The notes below the pieces were generated by a model. It had not been told where the DNA came from, ran no database searches, and worked only from the letters and a program-made list of their open reading frames with translations. From Chersky-806 sp036502405 (GTDB lineage: Bacteria > Actinomycetota > Acidimicrobiia > IMCC26256 > JAENVU01), in contig DASXYP010000005.1 in assembly GCA_036502405.1 (NCBI GenBank), forward strand, positions 1 through 38,893: a stretch of DNA of 38,893 bases, written 5' to 3'. Every line of letters starts with the position of its first letter. Position 1 is the first letter of the stretch. Position numbers and translations under genes: made by a program. Shown piece after piece: positions 38,304 to 38,893 of the stretch.

Positions 38304-38893
38304 CTATTGGTCCCTCCGCTGCAGGAGTTGCCGCGCCTGGGCGATCAGCCGCCGCTTGACGCGCTCGGCGTCGGTCGTGGCCGCGAGGGCGTGGCGCGCG
38401 GCGTGACGCAGCGCGCCGAGTCGCTCCGACTCGGCGCGTGGGACGGCCGCGAACCAGGTCTGGCGGGGGTGGTGGAACGGCAGAATGACGCCCGCGAGAT
38501 CCGCGTCGGCGAGCAGTCGCTCGAGCTCGTTCCAGCGATAGCCGACCACGCCCGGATACAGCCACCCGGAGCCCGCGTGCGGGGTCGGGAGAAACCTCGA
38601 CGAGCGCGACGTACGGCGGCGTTGGAACGTCGCGACGAGCGTCCCGCCCTCGGCGAGCGCGGGGCGAACGTGTCGCAGCAGCGTCGTGGTGAGATCCGCG
38701 TAGGTGTGGGACAGGATGCTCTGCGCGAGCACGAAATCGAACGGCGTCGCAAACCGCTCGAGCCCGAAGTCGTCGAAGTGATCGAACGTCGGCCGCCGCA
38801 ACGCCACGAGATCCGCGCCGACGTTCTGCGCGATGCCCTCTGCGAGCAGCCATTCGTTCGGTTCCACTCCGAAGTAGTGCTCGCTCGCGAGGT
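38304..38893 (-). CDS. Class I SAM-dependent methyltransferase, 5' end beyond window
   Basis: The frame is open to the right edge (…LASEHYFGVEPNEWLLAEG), so the gene begins outside the window. The EHYFGVEPNE segment marks the end of strand 2 of a Rossmann methyltransferase (GVEP, the acidic SAM-ribose contact), followed by FDFVLAQSILSHTYADLTTTLLRHVRPALAEGGTLVATF (strand 4 and 5 region). The GxGxG loop is missing because of the truncation. Substrate unknown. The C-terminal RVKRRLIAQARQLLQRRDQ is a basic tail. Stop TAG at 38306-38304. Confidence 0.8.
   Translation of the reverse strand, partial: LASEHYFGVEPNEWLLAEGIAQNVGADLVALRRPTFDHFDDFGLERFATPFDFVLAQSILSHTYADLTTTLLRHVRPALAEGGTLVATFQRRRTSRSSRFLPTPHAGSGWLYPGVVGYRWNELERLLADADLAGVILPFHHPRQTWFAAVPRAESERLGALRHAARHALAATTDAERVKRRLIAQARQLLQRRDQ

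Noticed and set aside
1..38893. Mobile elements, CRISPR arrays, tRNA or rRNA genes
   Set aside because: No transposase or integrase motif, no regular short repeat-spacer array, and no tRNA cloverleaf or rRNA sequence was seen on either strand. A covariance-model scan would be needed to exclude small RNAs.

Overview
The window reads as a gene-dense chromosomal segment of a high-GC actinobacterium. Pointers are the strong G/C third-position bias, GTG and TTG starts, F420-type luciferase-like oxidoreductase, gram-positive-type SOS box, DUF6204, and many genes that look leaderless (a TANNNT hexamer 6-8 nt before the start codon). The gene mix would suit an Acidimicrobiia-like lineage, but that placement is inference. 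I see no rRNA, tRNA, CRISPR array, transposase, integrase or phage gene. The window opens inside a flavoprotein gene and closes inside a methyltransferase gene.

Layout. 1-2283 (+): a thioredoxin-reductase-like flavoprotein without the redox CxxC, a sulfite-oxidase-like molybdoenzyme and a flavin reductase, probably one redox operon. 2342-8678: a small membrane protein, a sterol-desaturase-type hydroxylase, a dihydrodipicolinate-reductase-like enzyme divergent from bioB, an MFS transporter, an SDR and a small GNAT protein. 8740-13454: an LLM oxidoreductase divergent from an arylsulfatase-TetR pair, which converges on an SDR with halohydrin-dehalogenase-like catalytic residues. The arylsulfatase and that SDR share a TGGCA-N7-TGCCA inverted repeat over their -10 regions, suggesting one TetR regulon. 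13515-16446: a lipoprotein esterase, a serine hydrolase, a DUF1254 gene collapsed to its two ends, and an ABM monooxygenase.

16533-20300 (-): a tightly packed run holding a small membrane protein, a KOW protein, an alpha/beta hydrolase, AlkB, an ECF-like sigma factor, Ogt and a second 2OG-Fe(II) oxygenase. The last three overlap by ATGA, so this looks like an alkylation-damage operon with its own sigma factor. 20431-22851: a Gfo/Idh-VOC pair divergent from a siderophore-interacting protein, which is preceded by a 31-codon leaderless Arg-rich ORF. 22861-28035: LtrA, a TAT-exported phosphoesterase, a small membrane protein, a two-domain VOC protein and an NMO-type flavoprotein. 28069-29933: MarR divergent from a ClC channel over a 19-bp palindrome carrying both -10 boxes, then a small zinc ribbon.

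29936-33963: a YkgJ cysteine-cluster protein, dinB with an SOS box over its promoter, DUF6204, a PrmC-like methyltransferase whose catalytic Asn is Cys, a membrane protein and a histone-like basic protein. 33971-38893 (-): ackA and xfp (phosphoketolase-acetate kinase pathway), an ODP-like metallo-beta-lactamase-fold protein and a partial methyltransferase.

The strongest leads are the sigma-factor-bearing alkylation operon, the halohydrin-dehalogenase-like SDR with its shared operator, the mirrored leaderless MarR/ClC promoter, the coupled leader ORF, and convergent gene ends whose stop codons sit inside hairpin stems.
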